Part shown: piece by piece, positions 21,728 through 33,758 of the stretch | How positions within the stretch are numbered: position 1 is the stretch's first letter | Layout of the letters: the number at the start of each line of letters is the position of its first letter | DNA from: Clarkia xantiana subsp. parviflora | Lineage: Eukaryota > Streptophyta > Magnoliopsida > Myrtales > Onagraceae | Length of the DNA: 64,000 nucleotides | NCBI GenBank assembly: GCA_036873135.1 | Contig: JAPTYO010000012.1 | Location: 8,192,090-8,256,089 of the forward strand | Direction of reading: 5' to 3' | Notes under the pieces: generated by a model | What the model was told of the DNA's origin: nothing | The model's input: only the letters and a program-made list of their open reading frames with translations | Databases searched by the model: none | Made by a program: the position numbers and the translations under genes

Positions 21728-23669
21728 ATGACATGCGAATCTTCTTCATCTAAAGACCCTGTTGTTATGTTTCCTGATCGTTACTTGACATCGGACTCGA
21801 CGAGGATTGAGAATGTTCTCACGAAACTGTGTCGGTGTCGGGGTTATTACCGCTTTGTTCTCCCTGTTGATCGGTCTAGGAACCAGTGGAAGAGTTGTTA
21901 CCTCTTTGTCGAGGGATATCAAGTTACTTGGTCGATTGGTGTTAGTGGTATTAAGATGGTCCTCCTTGTAGGTTTGTTTGCTGATGAGAAATCACGGTCA
22001 CAAGTGGATCGCTCCTCCCTGGGTGACGCTGGGAGAGGTAGGGAGGTAGCTCCTCCTTTTGTTGTTCAAAAAGCATTTAAGTCTTCCAAGGTGTCTAAGG
22101 CTGCAGGTATGCATGTTTACCTTATTGTTATGATAGTTGCCTACTTCATGATGTAGTTGTTCTCATATGTCTGCTTTGCTTTTTTCATGGCGCAGTGTCA
22201 CTGCTGACAAGGTCACTAGCCATGTGTCTGTCAAGAGGCCTGTCACTATGGTTGGAGGTTCTCGAAGTTCCTCTAACCGAAAGAGAAAAGTGATTGATCT
22301 TGATGATCCGGTGCCAACTCCTCCCCGTGACAAAAGGAAAGGGGATGTTGATCCTGTATCTGCTAATGTTGCACCTGCAGCTGCTGGTGTTGACACTACA
22401 GTCACTGACACAGCAGCCGCTGACACTGATGCTACTGATGTTGCAGCCGCTGACGCAGTACCTGCAGCCGCTAACGCTGCAGCCACTGATGCTGCTGTCG
22501 CTGATGCTGCATTCGCTGACGCTGACGCTGTAGCTACTGACACTGACGCTGCAGCCACTGGCCCTGACGCTGCAGCCACTGACGCTAACGTTGTTGTCAG
22601 CCGGGGTAATGCTCATGCTCTTATAAGAGAGATCGCTTCATATGATGACAGCATATACAGGCTTTTCGGACTTGGTCCTAAGGCGTACTTTGAAGTTGCG
22701 CATTCTTCTTACTTGTATGCTTATCTTGATGTTATACACTGCTTTCTTATTGATACACAGCGCGCATCCGACACCACATAATTTCCCGAGAGGTCTTGAT
22801 GCGGCCTCTCAGTGGTGACATTGTCTCTTCCGCTTAGGTGCCTTTCGCTTCCACCAGAAGCTACCATTTTGGTCAATAATCCTCCTTGGTGACCCCGGAG
22901 ATCGGTGTTCGCATGATGAATGCTATTGTTTCCCCCGACGATCGTAGGGCGTTACCTGACTCTGCCTTGACCGGGTTTTAGTTTGCTAGCGGAGCCCTAT
23001 CTCGATTTGCCCCTGTGAGTATAGATCTCTATTGTATTTTCATTGTTAGACTTTCACTGTCTAACACGTGCCTATCATTTTCAGGTTGTCAATGATGCGG
23101 TTAACCTGGGCTTCTTCATAGTCACGTTGACCGAGAAGGTCGATATCAAGAGGACTGAGTTTGAGCAACTAAGAGAGACGACATGTGTTTTGAAGGAGAA
23201 GGCTTACACTTTTGACTCCTCCGAGCTTGTCTATCAGGGTCACATTGCATCTCTTGAATCCAAGGTCAGCTGACTTCGGAAGGAGAAGGAATAGGGGGCC
23301 ATAGATGTACGTGAGCACTTGACGTAGGCGCTTGCGAAGAACACTGACGAGGCGGCTTCTCGTAGTATCATTCAATATAAGGCATCTTCCGAGTCCAATG
23401 AGGATGTTAAGGCGAAGTGTCAGGTCATCACTGAGACCTATGGTGAGGATCTTGCTGCGAAAATATATGATATCGACCCCCAATTTGATTTCAGTGAGCT
23501 TGGAAATTTTTCCAGATTTGTTTCCGCACACATATCAGCGATCTTTGGTGAGGATTCTACCCCTCCTAGCGAAGGGAAGGGTGCTTCTCCTTCGAATCTC
23601 TCAAGTAGAGCTGTGGATACTACTCCCTTGTGTGATGATGGCGGCGACGATGTTGCCGCTCTTGATTAA
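21728..23669 (+). pseudogene. Remnant of an antisense accessory gene of element D
   Basis: Three frames lie in order: 21728-22156, 22167-22781 and about 23043-23669. The first contains NQWKSCYLFVEG, which recalls SGWKRSYFFIQN in the antisense protein of element B. The second has a basic NRKRKV motif followed by a long run built from Ala, Asp and Thr. The third begins with a helical, coiled-coil-like stretch (LTEKVDIKRTEFEQLRET) and ends near 23669. The order (folded domain, basic low-complexity linker, coiled coil) parallels the antisense gene of element B, and the direction is antisense to D. In-frame stops break it. The assignment rests on layout and weak similarity. Confidence 0.4.
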
Positions 23670-23775
23670 TGTACTGACTACCTTTATCACACTTGTAGAT
23701 AGTCGCCCCTTCTATGCTTATCATGCATGTTTGTTTAGAAACACTTGCTTTTGGGACTCGGGCGTCCATGCCATC

Positions 23776-24071
23776 TGATGGGTTCCGCTATGGCCGTTAG
23801 GCCCTTTAACGGCGAGGAAACGGCGAATAGGCCCAATGGGCCCTAAAATGGAGGTCAAGAAGACCAAGGTGAAGCGTCCCGACAGAGGGAGTCCCGATGA
23901 TGAAAGGTCCCGACAGAGTCGGTCCCGATAGGTGAGCTAGAAGCTCCCGATGAGAAGCCTTTAAGTAGGCCCCGATGACGAATCCCTGAGAATGATTGGC
24001 CCTGTCACGATGACGAGGGGCCCCGAGCGGTGACACAATGAGATAACTCTGGAGTCCCCGATATTGGTCGG
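23776..24071 (+). repeat. Element B 5' LTR, first part
   Basis: It matches 43464-43759 of the 3' LTR closely. It is cut at GTCGG (24067-24071), the target duplication made when element A inserted, and resumes at 33301. Confidence 0.95.
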
Positions 24072-24832
24072 TGTTGGATCACGGGCGAAGCTCCGTTACG
24101 TCCTTGACGGAGAGCTTTGGACTCCTGGGCTCCGCGTAATCCTGCAAAAGGGGATGACCTGGGTGGTGACCCAGAATCCCTCTCCGATGCTTAAATGAGT
24201 ATGGTGATCAATGGGGTGGTAAGCAAAAGTCTAAGTTCGTATTAGATGATGGTTTTCTGAGGTAACTTCCTCCTTTATATAGGAGGGGAAGTTACTCAGT
24301 TACCTGTTACTGCGCCTGGCAGTTTTACCCATGATTCCGTGTATCTCGCCACGATTCCGCATATCTCGGTCGGGATTCCGTATATCTCGCCCCACGCTCC
24401 GCGTATCTTACCCGTACTCCGCGTATCTCGGGCACGCCCTGCGTATCTCGGGGGATTTTATCTCTATCTCTGACCATCTCCCACTACTCTATCTAGTAGG
24501 CGGGTTTCTCTGTCTTTATCCTCTGATCACAAGTCCCGACTCCTGTCGGAGACTCCAGAGTTGTCTCATTCTAGATCACCACCCAGGACCTTCAGTCTCT
24601 ATGGGACAGGTCCAGCCTCTGCGGGGCTTTATCATCGGGGCCTTTACTAAGGCATATCGGGGCCTACTCAGAGGCTTCTCATCAGGAGCATTCAGCTCAT
24701 ACATCGGGACCGCTAAAGTCGGGACCCTTCGTGCTGGGCCTCTGGGCCTTCCAGGCTTTTCACGAGACCCACTGGACCTACTCGCCGTCCATTGGCTGTT
24801 AACGGGGCTAACGATTACATCGGAACCCATCA
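24072..24832 (-). repeat. Element A 3' LTR
   Basis: On the plus strand it reads TGTTGGATCA...GAACCCATCA. It contains a cluster of about 20-bp repeats (CTCCGCGTATCTCG type, about 24340-24460), which read GAGATACGCGG on the minus strand, and a TATA-like TATATAGGAGG on the opposite strand near 24278. Confidence 0.95.
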
Positions 24833-25514
24833 TTTGCCCCCAAGACATGGGGGACTTTCAGTTCGTCATGTCTTTTAATTCAGCTCTTCCGACCTCGTTG
24901 TTGGAGGTTTTTGTTTTTGTACCTTCCAATACCACCGTCGGAGGCCTTTGTTTTCATACCTTCCGATACCACCGTCGGCGGTTTTTATCTTCATACCTTC
25001 TGATACCACCGTTGGAGGCTTTTGCCTTGCATGTGATTGTTGTATAACAGAGTCTCTTACTCATGATTACCTTGGGCCCACCAGGCCCCATGGGCAGTTG
25101 CCAAATCCGAGGAGGCTCCTCGGTTATCGCAGCATTAAATGCCTAGGGATAAGGAAACGACGTTTAAACCGGCGTGACTGTTGTTTTCTGAAAAAGCAGC
25201 CGTGACGTCACGCACGTCCCTTCCGTACCTATGATCTCGGCGATTAAGATCGTGTCGTTTCCTCTTCAACGGTACAGATCGTGCCCATCCAGCTGTCTCT
25301 TCCGTACCGTCTCCACAATTTCAACCATCGAGATCAAGTCGTTTTGTCTTCAACGGTCAAGATTGAGTTCCCTCAGCTGCCTTTTTGCTTATAAAAGCTA
25401 AGACCCTGGCACTATTCTTCTTCACTGTCTCCATTTTTGGAAGTGCATCCATTTTTGAACTCGAAGTTTCTTCTCCCTGTGTCTTTTGCTCTTCAAGTGA
25501 TTCAAGACTTTACC

Positions 25515-25913
25515 ATGTCTGGTAAGGTTTCCTTCTCTATTGTTTGCCTTCATCTTTACTTAGCTTGATTGTAGTTTTCCTAACATTCCTTTCAATGGCT
25601 GATTTCAGGTAGTGGATCTAGTTTCGAGGGAAGGAAGCCTTTCAACTTCGACTATGTTCTGAACGAAATTTTCAGCACTGCTTATGATGCAGCTCTCCGG
25701 GAAGGATGTATCATTTCCACCAAAGAGGCCGATGCTCAAGGCCGGAAATGCATACCACAAGTTCAGAGTGAAGAGGGGCTGCTTCTTCATCGGAAACTCC
25801 TCGATCCCATGATTCCAATAGCCATTCCTCCAACGGCTGACCCTGTGGAGCCTTCTGCCACCAACTCCGCGGACCCAACTCCTGTTGATGCCGCCAATAA
25901 GGACCAAGCTTAA
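25515..25913 (+). CDS. Short antisense gene of element A (in-frame deletion form)
   Basis: The gene runs opposite to gag-pol. Exon 1 is 25515-25521 (ATGTCTG). An intron of 87 bp (25522-25608, GTAAGG...TTTCAG) is followed by exon 2, 25609-25913, giving about 103 codons. A TATAAAAG box lies at 25390-25397. The first about 40 residues (GRKPFNFDYVLNE, AYDAALREGC) match the start of the antisense protein of element B, and the end (DPVEPSA, then NKDQA) matches its C terminus. The central part present in B is missing, yet the frame stays open. It may be a small protein retained by selection or an accident of deletion. No catalytic domain is visible. Splice sites are predicted. Confidence 0.55.
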
Positions 25914-26079
25914 CGCTCTGTATTTTTAGTCCTTGTAATTTTTCTCCTTGTCTTCTTTATCCTTTGTATCGGACTCCTTTGGCCTTCGAGCCTTTATATA
26001 AGTAGTTTCTTTTCATCTGTTTTGGCCCCGATACTCGTTTGCACTTATTCAAAGCGGCTTTAAATTCGTTACTCAGAAC

Positions 26080-26700
26080 GTTCCGATGCACCATTTGAGA
26101 TGACTCCATACGTCCTTCCGACGCTTGACTCGGGACTTCACCATTTAAGGTTTCTCGTTCAATCGGGACTTTACCACTTAAGGTTTCTCGTCCAAAATCG
26201 GGACTTCACCACTTAAGGCTTCTCGTCCAAAATCGGGACTTCACCACTTAAGGCTTCTCGTCCAAAATCGGGACTTCACCATTTAAGGTTTCTCGTCCAA
26301 AATCGAGACTTCACCACTTAAGGTTTCTCGTCCCTGCCTTTCAAGGCCATTTTCGCACCCCTTAGGGCTTTTACTGCGTCTCTACCGGACGACTTAATCG
26401 TACCCTTTAAGGCTTTTTGCCGCATCATATAGACGACTTACGCGGACCTGTTAAGGCTTTTCCGTACCCGTTAAGGCTTTTGGCCGCATCATATAGACGA
26501 CTTACGCGGACCCATCAGGGCCTTTTCGTACCTAGGCTTTTGGTTGCATCATATAGACGACTTACGTGTACCCCGTAGGGCTTTTGTCCATACCCGTTAA
26601 GGCTTTTGGCCGCATCATATAGACGACTTACGCATACCTCAGAAGGCTTTTATCGTACCTCGGAAGGCTTTTGTCGCGTCCTTCAGGACGTCTTACTAAC
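26080..26700 (-). repeat. Tandem repeats between pol and the antisense gene, element A
   Basis: About 33-bp units of the type CGGGACTTCACCACTTAAGG plus a TTCTCGTCCAAAAT tail fill 26125-26330. Looser units with GCTTTTGGCCGCATCATATA and GACGACTTACGCG follow to 26700. On the minus strand these read CCTTAAGTGGTGAAGTCC, the same theme as the repeats after pol in elements B and C. Confidence 0.85.
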
Positions 26701-26823
26701 AGTTTAGAATAAATCTAAAAGTAATTTGATCGGAAGCAACTTCTTTTATTCATAAATAACTCAAAATAGGCTTACATCGGATCTTATTGATAGACAATTT
26801 GCGCCCTTCACGGCGGCTTAATA

Positions 26824-29800
26824 TCAAACATGATACTTCTTCAAGTGTTCGCCACTGAAGGAATGCTTCAACGTCTTGCCATTAAGGTCCTCTAGCCTGT
26901 ATGCATTGGGTGCTGGCATCCCTACGATCTTGTAAGGTCCCTCCCATTTTGGCGATAGCTTGTTGATCCGATCTTGATGAACGAACTCGTTCCTCCGCCA
27001 GACAAGTTCTCTCACGAAGAATTGTCGGGACCTGACACGCCGATTGTAATATCGGGCTGTTGCCAGACGCATCCGGGCCTGGGCTTCATCAGCCTTCCAC
27101 CTCTTTTCCTCGAGTAGGTCTAGGTCCAGACGTCTCATTTCCTCGTTTGTCAGAGGCTCGTAATATTTCGCGCGATGGGACGCCACCGCTATTTCCACGG
27201 GAGCGACTGCCTCCGTGCCATAGACCAGGCCAAACGGAGTTTCTCCTGTTGATTGCTTGGGTGTTGTTCTCACAGCCCACAGCACGTTCTCGAGCTCATC
27301 CAGCCAATGGCCTTGCAAGGTATAGACTCTCTTCTTCAAGCCATCCATCACGATCTTGTTGGCTGATTCTACTTGGCCATTGGTCTGAGCGTGGCGGACT
27401 GAAGCGGTCCGATGCTCAATGTTTAATTCTTCCAGGTACTCCTTCAGCTGAGCCCCATTGAACGGAGGGCCGTTGTCGCTGATCAACACTCGAGGAACCC
27501 CGTACCGGGATATGATCTGAGTTTGAAGGAACTTGAGGATCTGCTGCCCCGTCGTTCTAGCCAATGCTTTAGCCTCTATCCACTTTGAAAAGTAGTCGAT
27601 AGCCACGAGTAAATACTTGCACTGACCTTTCGCTTGGGGAAGAGGTCCCACCAAGTCAATCCCCCATTGCGCGAAGGGCCATGCACTCCTGATGGGCATT
27701 AAGTCCGCGGCGGGAGCCACGATATTTAGCGCGTACCTCTGGCATGCATCACAGGATCGGACCATCGCGGTCGCTTCTTTATTCATCGAGGGCCAATAGT
27801 AGCGTAAGTTCAATGCCTTCCTCACTAGAGATCGGGCCCCTTCATGACAGGCCGCGACTCCCTCGTGTAGCTCCCTCAGGATCCGATTCGTGTCAGGTTC
27901 TGCTACGCATTTTAAGAAAGGTTTTACGTACCCTTTTTTGTATAACTGGTTGTCCACCATCGCGTAGTTGTCCGCAATCCGACGCAATCTGACAGCTGCC
28001 ACTTTGTCATCAGGGAGTACCCCCGTAGTCAGGTACGTGACCATCGGGGTCATCCAAGTGGGCTTCTCTTCTTCCTCCGATCCTGTCTCAATAGCACAGA
28101 TCTCTACCGGATCAATGTTTGAGAGAATCATCTTTTCTAGGAAATGCACCTTCCGATTCTCCCCGGGGGCCACTCCTAAAGCGAACTTGCTTAAGGCATC
28201 TGTTTCCTCGTTTTCTTCCCTCGGGATCGCCTCGATATCAAAGCTTTTGAAGCTTCCCTTCAAAGTCTGCACCTCGTGCAAATACTTCTTCATTGTCGGG
28301 CTCTTGGCTTCATAGCTCCCCTGGACTTGGTTTACAACCAAGCTGGCATCGCACTTCACCTTTAAATGTTCGACCCCCGTACCCTTGGCAATCTTGAGGC
28401 CTGTGATGAGAGCCTCATACTCCGCTTCGTTGTTGGTGGCTTTGAACGTCAACGCCAAGGTATATCGTAGGGGCTCGCCTCCGCCGGGCGGTATCAATAC
28501 GAATCCTGCCCCCGAGCCTTCTACACTCGATGAACCATCAGTGTACATCTCCCAGGTGTTCTCCTCATTTGGCTGTTCTGACTGTTGTTCTATTGTCGGG
28601 ACTTCTTCCATGGTTGCCCCCTCTGCGGGACCCGTTACTTCCAGATCGGGTGCCGTAGACTCAGCTATAAAATCTGCCAATGCCTGGCCCTTAATAGCGG
28701 TTCTCGGAGCGAAATGAATACGGAACTCCGTCAGCTCGATGGCCCATTTTACTAATCTCCCCGACGCCTCCGGTCGGTTCAAAAAGTGTTTCAGGGGCTG
28801 ATTAGTCAATACTGTGACTTCATGGGCATGGAAGTAAGGCCGTAGCTTTCGAGCGGCAATAATCAACGCGAAGAGATACTTCTCAATAGCGGGATAGTTT
28901 ATTTCAGACTTGGCAAACGCCTTGCTTACATAATAGACAGGCACTTGGTTGCCCTTGACAATTTTAATCAAAACAGAACTAACAGCCACATTAGAAACAG
29001 CCAAATAGAGATAAAGCGGCTCGCCTGGAACTGGTTTCGCCAACGGCGGAAGGGTGCGGAGGTGTTGCTTGAGTGCTTGGAATGCCTCCTCGCACTTGTC
29101 GGTCCATTCGAACTTCTTGTGGGCCCTCAGCACATCAAAAAATGGCATGGCTCGGTCACTCGCCTTGGATAGGAAGCGATTCATCGCGGCCAACCGGCCA
29201 TTCAGCACCTGGACCTCCCGATGAGTCTTCGGGGACTGCATCTCCTCGATTGCCGCAGTTTCTCGGGGTTCACCTCGATTCCTCTCTGGCTCACCATGAA
29301 CCCTAGGAACTTCCCCGAGTTCACCCCAAAAGCACATTTGTCGGGGTTCAGCCGAACCTGATGGAACTTCATCCGCTCAAATGCCGCCGCCAAGTTCTGG
29401 ACATGGTCTCCTGCCTGTCGGGACTTCACCAGCATGCCATCCACATACGCCTCCATGGTTTTCCCCAGCATGTCTCCGAACAACTTGTTCACCATCCGCT
29501 GGTAAGTTGCTCCGGCATTGATCAATCCGAAGGGCATCACGTCGTAATGGTAGACGTCACTGTCGGCATAGAAGGCTGTATGGGGGGCATCCTCCTTCGC
29601 CATCTTGATCTGGTTGTACCCGGAGTAGGCATCCATGAAGCTCAGCAGCTCATGTCCCGATGTGGCATCCACCAACTGGTCAATCCTCGGGAGCGGGTAG
29701 CAATCCTTCGGGCAGGCCTTGTTCAAGTCACGGAAATCGACACACATCCGCCACTTCCCGTTACTCTTTCGCACCAGGACTGGGTTAGCCACCCAAGTCT

Positions 29801-32480
29801 GGAATCGAAGCTCCTTGATGAATCCCGCATCGAGCAGTCTGCCCACTTCTTGTTGGATCGCGATCCTCTTGTCCGCGCCCATCAGACGCCTTCTCTGCGC
29901 GATAGGCTTGATCGCGGGGTCTATCTTCAACTCGTGCACTATCACGTCGGGGCTGATTCCTGGCATATCACTCGGGGACCAGGCAAACAGCTCCTTAAAC
30001 TCCTTCAGGAGCTCGATCAACTCTTTGGCTCTTTCCTCCGACAGAGCAGACCCGATCTTCACCTTCCTCTGAGGCCCATCGATCTCAACTTCCTTCAAAT
30101 CCTCCATGGGGGCGGGACGCCCATACTCCTCTCGAGGATCGGCATCAGTCTGAAGGACAGTCATGGCCTCCCTCCTTCTCCGTCGGGTGGCGTTAACGTA
30201 GCATTTCCGTGATGCCACTTGGTCACCCTTGACCTCTCCAACCCCATTATCAGTCGGGAACTTCATCTTCTGGTGGACCGTCGAGGCGACTGCCATAAGA
30301 GGGTTGATAGTGGTCCTCCCGATAATGGCGTTGTATGCCCCCGCAGACTCCACGACAACGAAATCTACATTTCGCTTCTCCATCTTCCAGCCACTACCAA
30401 ACTCCACCGGTAAGGTAATCATTCCCAACGGGTAAGAGGTGGAACCAGAGAATCCCACCATCGGGAAGTCCACCTGTGTGAGGTCCTTCTTCGTCTTTCC
30501 CATGGCTTCCAGAGCGTCCATGAAAAGAATATCGGAGGAACTCCCTCCGTCTATGAGGATCCGCTTCATCTCGAATCCGTCCACGTCCAGGGTCACGACC
30601 AAGGCGTCGTCGTGAGGGCTCTCCACCCCTACTAAATCCTCCGCCGAGAAAGAAATTACCATTTCCTCCTTCAGGGTCCACGACCGGGACCTTTTGCCTA
30701 GAACCACCGCGGCAGATATGCGGGAAGCGTAGTTCTCCCTAGAAGCAGAGGTATCACCTCCCGCTGCCATCCCTCCGTGGATGACATTGATAGTTCCGCG
30801 CCTCCCCCTACGGGCACCTGAACCTGAAGCTTCTTGCTCAATCTTTTTCTTCTTCGGGGATCGGTCGCGGGACTTGGAACGGGACCGTGACCGACTTTTG
30901 GAGCGAGATCGACATCTTCCCCTTCCGACAAACTCTTTTAACTTCCCCTTCTGGATCAGCTTCTCAATTTCCTTCTTCAGCTCCCAACAGTTTTCGGTGT
31001 CGTGGCCATTGGCTCGATGGTAGCGACAGTAACGGTCAGGGTGGCCTCCTAGGAATTCGCCTTCTTTCCTCGGGGGGTATCGAGCGAGACCCTGTCTGTC
31101 CATCACAGCTAACACAGAGGTCATCGAGCTATTGATGGGAACAGCCCGACCTTCTCGGTTGTCCTTCCTCGGAGGACGCTTGTCTTCTCTTTTATCGGGA
31201 CGACCACGGTTCCTACTTCCTTCCGACTTGTCGCTCCCTTTGCGATCATCCGACAGCTTGGACGATGGCTTTCCTCTCCCCGATTTCGGGGGATCGAGCT
31301 CTCCAGCAGCAATCTTCGACTCATGGACGTCGATTTGCTGTTTCACCCTCGCTTGCAGGGCCTCCATACTCCACACGGCCTTCGCGGCTACGCTGTGCAT
31401 CAGATCGGAGCCGTACGGAGCGCTCAAGTTCCGCAGGAAAGTACGGATTGTTTCTCCCTCCGAGATTTCTTCATCAATCTCCGCAGCACTAGCAGTGAAC
31501 CGTTGGTAGTAGTATGCCAACGATTCATCGGGTCTCTGCACCACCTGGGTGAAGGACCTCACACTCTTCAGAAGACGCCTCCGACCTTGGTACTGCTTGA
31601 TGAAGCGATCGTGCATATCAGCCCAGCACGTGATGCATCCTGGCGGGAGGCTGAAGAACCAAGTCATGGCCCTTTCTCCCAGGGTTATCGGGAACAATGA
31701 ACAGATGAGGTCATCGTTCGAAGTTCGACCCATGCAGGCCTGGACATGCCTCTGAACATGACGAACTGGGTCCCCCTCACCATCGTACTCCTTGATGGTC
31801 GGAATACCTAGCCCAGGCGGGGCGACGGTATCGATTAGCCGCGGCACGAAAGGATGGCTGGACCGATCCCTTAACTCCGATGTCATCTGCTTCTGATCAC
31901 CCATGCAGATGCTAACGATCTTCACCACCTGATCGGGGGTGATGGGGCCATTCAGGGGAATGGTCCTATTTTGCACCGGACCTGGGCCGTCGACCACGAA
32001 CTTCTCCGGGTGTGCTGGTTCCTTACCCTTGCTCCTGGGCGGAACCTCATGTTCCTCTGGGTCCACCCTCGGTGGGGGTGGTGGTAATTCTTCTCGCGGA
32101 GGCAACTCCTCCGCCCTCTTAGCGGCCTCTCTTTTGTCCAGCAAGGCCTCCATGGCGGCCAAGAACATGGGCATAGCGTCTGCTACTGCCTTGGCCAACT
32201 CCGAGTTCAAAGACGACCCTTCTTCCCTTCGCGGGACTCCTTCTCCTCCATGGCCCACCGGGTTTGGGGGAGCCTCATCTTCCTCCCTACGCGGGACATC
32301 CTGCCTGTTCCTCTCTGTGTCTCGGACTGAGAACTCATAGCCATCACCCTGCCCCCCTGTCTGGGAAAGAGCAGGGTTCTCACCTTGTTCAGCAACACGT
32401 TCCGGCAACGGGGAATTCACAGTTCCTGCGGGACGAGAACTGCCAGCCTGAACTTGCTTCTTCTTGCCACCACCGGCCAT
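26824..32480 (-). pseudogene. Element A gag-pol, disabled
   Basis: The first usable ATG is 32480; the position equivalent to the start of B and C (MPSTRSM) has lost its ATG. In order: gag with TWFFSLPPGCITCWADMHDRF; a knuckle-like YCRYHRANGHDTENC; an Arg-Ser-rich stretch; an aspartic protease (ILIDGGSSSDIL, with DGG in place of D-S/T-G); reverse transcriptase; a first RNase H lacking the catalytic Asp (LAVSNVAVSSVL); a second, archaeal-type RNase H (YTDGSSS, NNEAEYEAL, VKCDAS); and integrase (H-X6-H...CDAC, then IDLVGP, ISDNGPPF, NGQVESANK). Defects: the YVDD box reads YVDG (codon 29438-29436, GGC), and a one-base deletion near 29250 shifts the frame after the reverse transcriptase. Confidence 0.95.
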
Positions 32481-32513
32481 TGATCTGGTAGAAACTATCT
32501 TGACTTTTTGTAA

Positions 32514-32534
32514 GTTTCCCACAGACGGCGCCAA
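32514..32534 (-). other. Element A primer-binding site
   Basis: TTGGCGCCGTCTGTGGG on the minus strand, directly next to the 5' LTR. The first nine bases, TGGCGCCGT, are complementary to the 3' end of plant tRNA-Asp as I recall it; the match beyond that is weak. The same site lies beside the 5' LTRs of B, C and D. Confidence 0.8.
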
Positions 32535-33295
32535 TGTTGGATCACGGGCGAAGCTCCGTTACGTCCTTGACGGAGAGCTTTGGACTCCTGGGCTCCGCGT
32601 AATCCTGCAAAAGGGGATGACCTGGGTGGTGACCCAGAATCCCTCTCCGATGCTTAAATTAGTATGGTTATCAATGGGGTGGTAAGCAAAAGTCTAAGTT
32701 CGTATTAGATGATGGTTTTCTGAGGTAACTTCCTCCTTTATATAGGAGGGGAAGTTACTCAGTTAGCTGTTACTGCGCCTGGCAGTTTTACCCATGATTC
32801 CGTGTATCTCGCCACGATTCCGCATATCTCGGTCGGGATTCCGTATATCTCGCCCCACGCTCCGCGTATCTTACCCGTACTCCGCGTATCTCGGGCACGC
32901 CCTGCGTATCTCGGGGGATTTTATCTCTATCTCTGACCATCTCCCACTACTCTATCTAGTAGGCGGGTTTCTCGGTCTTTATCCTCTGATCACAAGTCTC
33001 GACTCCTGTCGGAGACTCCAGAGTTGTCTCATTCTAGATCACCACCCAGGACCTTCAGTCTCTACGGGACAGGTCCAGCCTCTGCGGGGCTTTATCATCG
33101 GGGCCTTTACTAAGGCATATCGGGGCCTACTCAGAGGCTTCTCATCAGGAGCATTCAGCTCATACATCGGGACCGCTAAAGTCGGGACCCTTCGTGCTGG
33201 GCCTCTGGGCCTTCCAGGCTTTTCACGAGACCCACTGGACCTACTCGCCGTCCATTGGCTGTTAACGGGGCTAACGATTACATCGGAACCCATCA
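32535..33295 (-). repeat. Element A 5' LTR
   Basis: 761 bp, the same length as the 3' LTR and differing at about six sites by eye. Target duplication GTCGG follows at 33296-33300. Confidence 0.95.
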
Positions 33296-33300
33296 GTCGG

Positions 33301-33722
33301 GACTTGCTATCAGAGGTTAAGGCCGAGATACGCGGGGCGTGGCCGAGATACGTGGAGCGTGGCTAAGATACGCGGAGCGTGGCCGAGATACGCGGGGCGT
33401 GGCCGAGATAAGCGAGATCATGGCCTAGATAAGTGGGATCGTGCCCGAGATACGCGGAATATGGGCTAACCACCCCAACAGTTCAAAAGGTAACTGAGGT
33501 ACCTCTCCGCCTATAAAAGGGCAGAGGTTACCTCAGATCACTCTACGTTTTGAGATACGTTACTTGAGATTATTGCTTGCCAGTCCATACGAGATACTCA
33601 TTTAAGCATCGGAGAGGGATTCTGGGTCACCGCCCGGTCTATCCCCTCTTGCAGGATTGCGTGGAGCAAAGGAGCTAGGATCGCCGTCAAAGATCGTACC
33701 GGAGTTCCACCGTGATCCAACA
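33301..33722 (+). repeat. Element B 5' LTR, second part
   Basis: It continues the LTR interrupted at 24071. It contains five or more about 20-bp units GCCGAGATACGCGGGGCGTG (33321-33470), a TATAAAAGG box near 33512 and the end GATCCAACA. The primer-binding site TTGGCGCCGTCTGTGGG follows at 33723. Confidence 0.95.
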
Positions 33723-33758
33723 TTGGCGCCGTCTGTGGGAACGTAACAAAAAGCTGAT

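Larger units (their letters stand above)
24072..33295 (-). mobile_element. Element A: Tat-lineage Ty3/gypsy retrotransposon inside the LTR of B
   Basis: It is a complete insertion of 9224 bp with two 761-bp LTRs (24072-24832 and 32535-33295) and target duplication GTCGG (24067-24071 and 33296-33300). By eye the LTRs differ at about six positions, so insertion is recent. The minus strand carries gag-pol, and the plus strand a short spliced antisense gene. The polypurine tract (TTGGGGGCAAA on the minus strand, 24833-24843) abuts the 3' LTR. It cannot supply active enzymes itself: pol has a frameshift and an altered reverse-transcriptase active site. Confidence 0.97.

Noticed and set aside
26080..26700. 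Evenly spaced direct repeats that might suggest a CRISPR array
   Set aside because: Units are contiguous and diverged, lack unique spacers and have no cas genes. The same theme recurs after pol in sister retroelements of a plant genome.
27060..28717. Plus-strand frames of 60-133 codons opposite pol in element A
   Set aside because: Codon-biased shadows of the gag-pol frame. The real antisense gene is at 25515-25913, outside pol.
32481..32534. Upstream extension of the element A gag to a TTG inside the primer-binding site
   Set aside because: It would need a non-ATG start in the primer-binding site. The position matching the start of B and C has lost its ATG, so 32480 is the first plausible ATG.
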